Source of the DNA: an uncultured Candidatus Melainabacteria bacterium
GTDB taxonomy: Bacteria; Cyanobacteriota; Vampirovibrionia; Gastranaerophilales; Gastranaerophilaceae
DNA: 14,031 nucleotides
Direction: 5' to 3'
Assembly (NCBI GenBank): GCA_934757255.1
Contig: CAKVLL010000043.1
Location: 1 to 14,031 of the forward strand
This document shows positions 13,445-14,031 of this stretch, one piece after another. Position 1 is the first letter of the stretch; each line of letters starts with the position of its first letter. Both the position numbers and the translations under genes were made by a program. The notes beneath the pieces were generated by a model. That model worked only from the letters and a program-made list of their open reading frames with translations. It made no database searches and was not told where the DNA came from.

Positions 13445-14031
13445 ATGCCGAGAAAAAAAGAAATAGAAATAGTTTTAGATACTGAAACAACAGGTCTTGA
13501 TTACACTAGAGAAAGAATTATTGAATTTGCTGCGGTAAGATTAGAAAATGGAAAAATTAAAGACGAATTTCAAACTTTAATTAATCCGCATCAACATATC
13601 AGAAAATCAAGTATTGCAGTTCATGGAATAACCCAAGATATGGTAGAAGATGCACCAAGCGAAGAAGAAGTTTTACCTAAGATTTTAGAATTTATCGGTG
13701 ATTATCCGATTGTTGCTCATAATGTGATTTTTGATTATTCATTCTTGAATGAAGCAAAACTAAGGGTTTTTGGCGAAAAATTAGAAAATCCAAGAATTGA
13801 TTCACAAGTTATGTTCAAAGAAATTGCGCCGGATTTAGAATCTCACGGACTGGAAGCTTTAACGAAAAGATTTAATGTAGAATTAAACAATCATCATAGG
13901 GCTATGGCTGATACGATGGGATTAGCATTAGCTTATCCGAAACTTAAAAAATTGTATTTACAAAGACTTGATTGGCAGAAAAAACAACTTCAAAATGTAG
14001 ATTATTTGTTTGATAGATATTTAAGAATTCA
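13445..14031 (+). CDS. DEDDh 3'-5' exonuclease, DnaQ/PolC-epsilon type (3' truncated by window)
   Basis: At least 195 residues are visible before the window ends in frame. The exonuclease motifs are complete: LDTETTG (11-17, Asp12 and Glu14), the VHGIT segment (59-63), VAHNVIFDYSFL (90-101, Asp97) and HHRAMADT (150-157, His151 and Asp156), giving the DEDDh set. This domain removes 3' nucleotides and serves as the proofreading subunit of DNA polymerase III or in repair. After the domain (from about 165) comes a charged, helical segment (LYLQRLDWQKKQLQN) that continues out of view, so the full protein is longer than a bare epsilon domain and could be a fusion. AAGGG (13433-13437) seven bases before ATG supports the start. 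No gene symbol is given because dnaQ, a stand-alone exonuclease or a larger fusion remain possible. Confidence 0.9.
   Translation, partial: MPRKKEIEIVLDTETTGLDYTRERIIEFAAVRLENGKIKDEFQTLINPHQHIRKSSIAVHGITQDMVEDAPSEEEVLPKILEFIGDYPIVAHNVIFDYSFLNEAKLRVFGEKLENPRIDSQVMFKEIAPDLESHGLEALTKRFNVELNNHHRAMADTMGLALAYPKLKKLYLQRLDWQKKQLQNVDYLFDRYLRI

Overview
The window is a stretch of AT-rich bacterial chromosome (roughly one third G+C by eye) made mostly of core genes, with several lineage-specific small proteins between them. The envelope genes (a lysophospholipid acyltransferase-like protein of the DUF374 type and a PBP4-type peptidoglycan peptidase) fit a diderm bacterium. Divergent versions of universal genes, a cytosolic EF-hand protein, a TPR protein and poorly conserved secreted proteins suggest an uncultured gut lineage, most plausibly Vampirovibrionia/Gastranaerophilales ('Melainabacteria'). 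This placement is inferred from protein character and not proved. No phage, plasmid, transposase or CRISPR signature was seen.

Layout. 1-515: the 3' end of a gene with highly biased, C-ending codons, not recognised, closed by a strong terminator. 553-1223: an EF-hand protein with its own promoter and terminator. 1222-1800 (minus): a small secreted protein. 1954-3258: enolase. 3292-4650: EF-Tu as a monocistronic unit with promoter and terminator. 4704-5303: a secreted hypothetical protein. 5302-5439: a long inverted repeat followed by tRNA-Cys(GCA). 5470-7954: a divergent DnaA and a TPR-rich protein. 7996-10801: a tightly overlapping three-gene unit of acyltransferase, carbon-nitrogen hydrolase and D-Ala-D-Ala carboxypeptidase. 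10808-11401 (minus): an unrecognised protein. 11465-12835: a MEMO1-AMMECR1 fusion protein. 12836-13153 (minus): thioredoxin, whose stop codon abuts that of the fusion gene. 13190-13313: a cluster of palindromic elements including a perfect 26-bp inverted repeat. 13445-14031: the start of a DEDDh 3'-5' exonuclease gene that runs off the window.

How the genes fit together. Most units are short and independently transcribed, with housekeeping roles in glycolysis, translation, replication initiation, envelope building, redox and proofreading/repair. Two translation-start styles coexist. Highly expressed genes have strong Shine-Dalgarno (SD) sequences and leaders. At least two others (7996 and 11465), and possibly dnaA and the 11401 minus-strand gene, have a TATAAT-like -10 box only five or six bases before ATG and no SD, which is the geometry of leaderless mRNAs. 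The observations most worth a second look are that start architecture, the altered DNA-recognition loop of DnaA, the MEMO1-AMMECR1 fusion without a visible radical SAM partner, the nested palindromes upstream of thioredoxin, and the abundant-looking unknown protein at the left edge.
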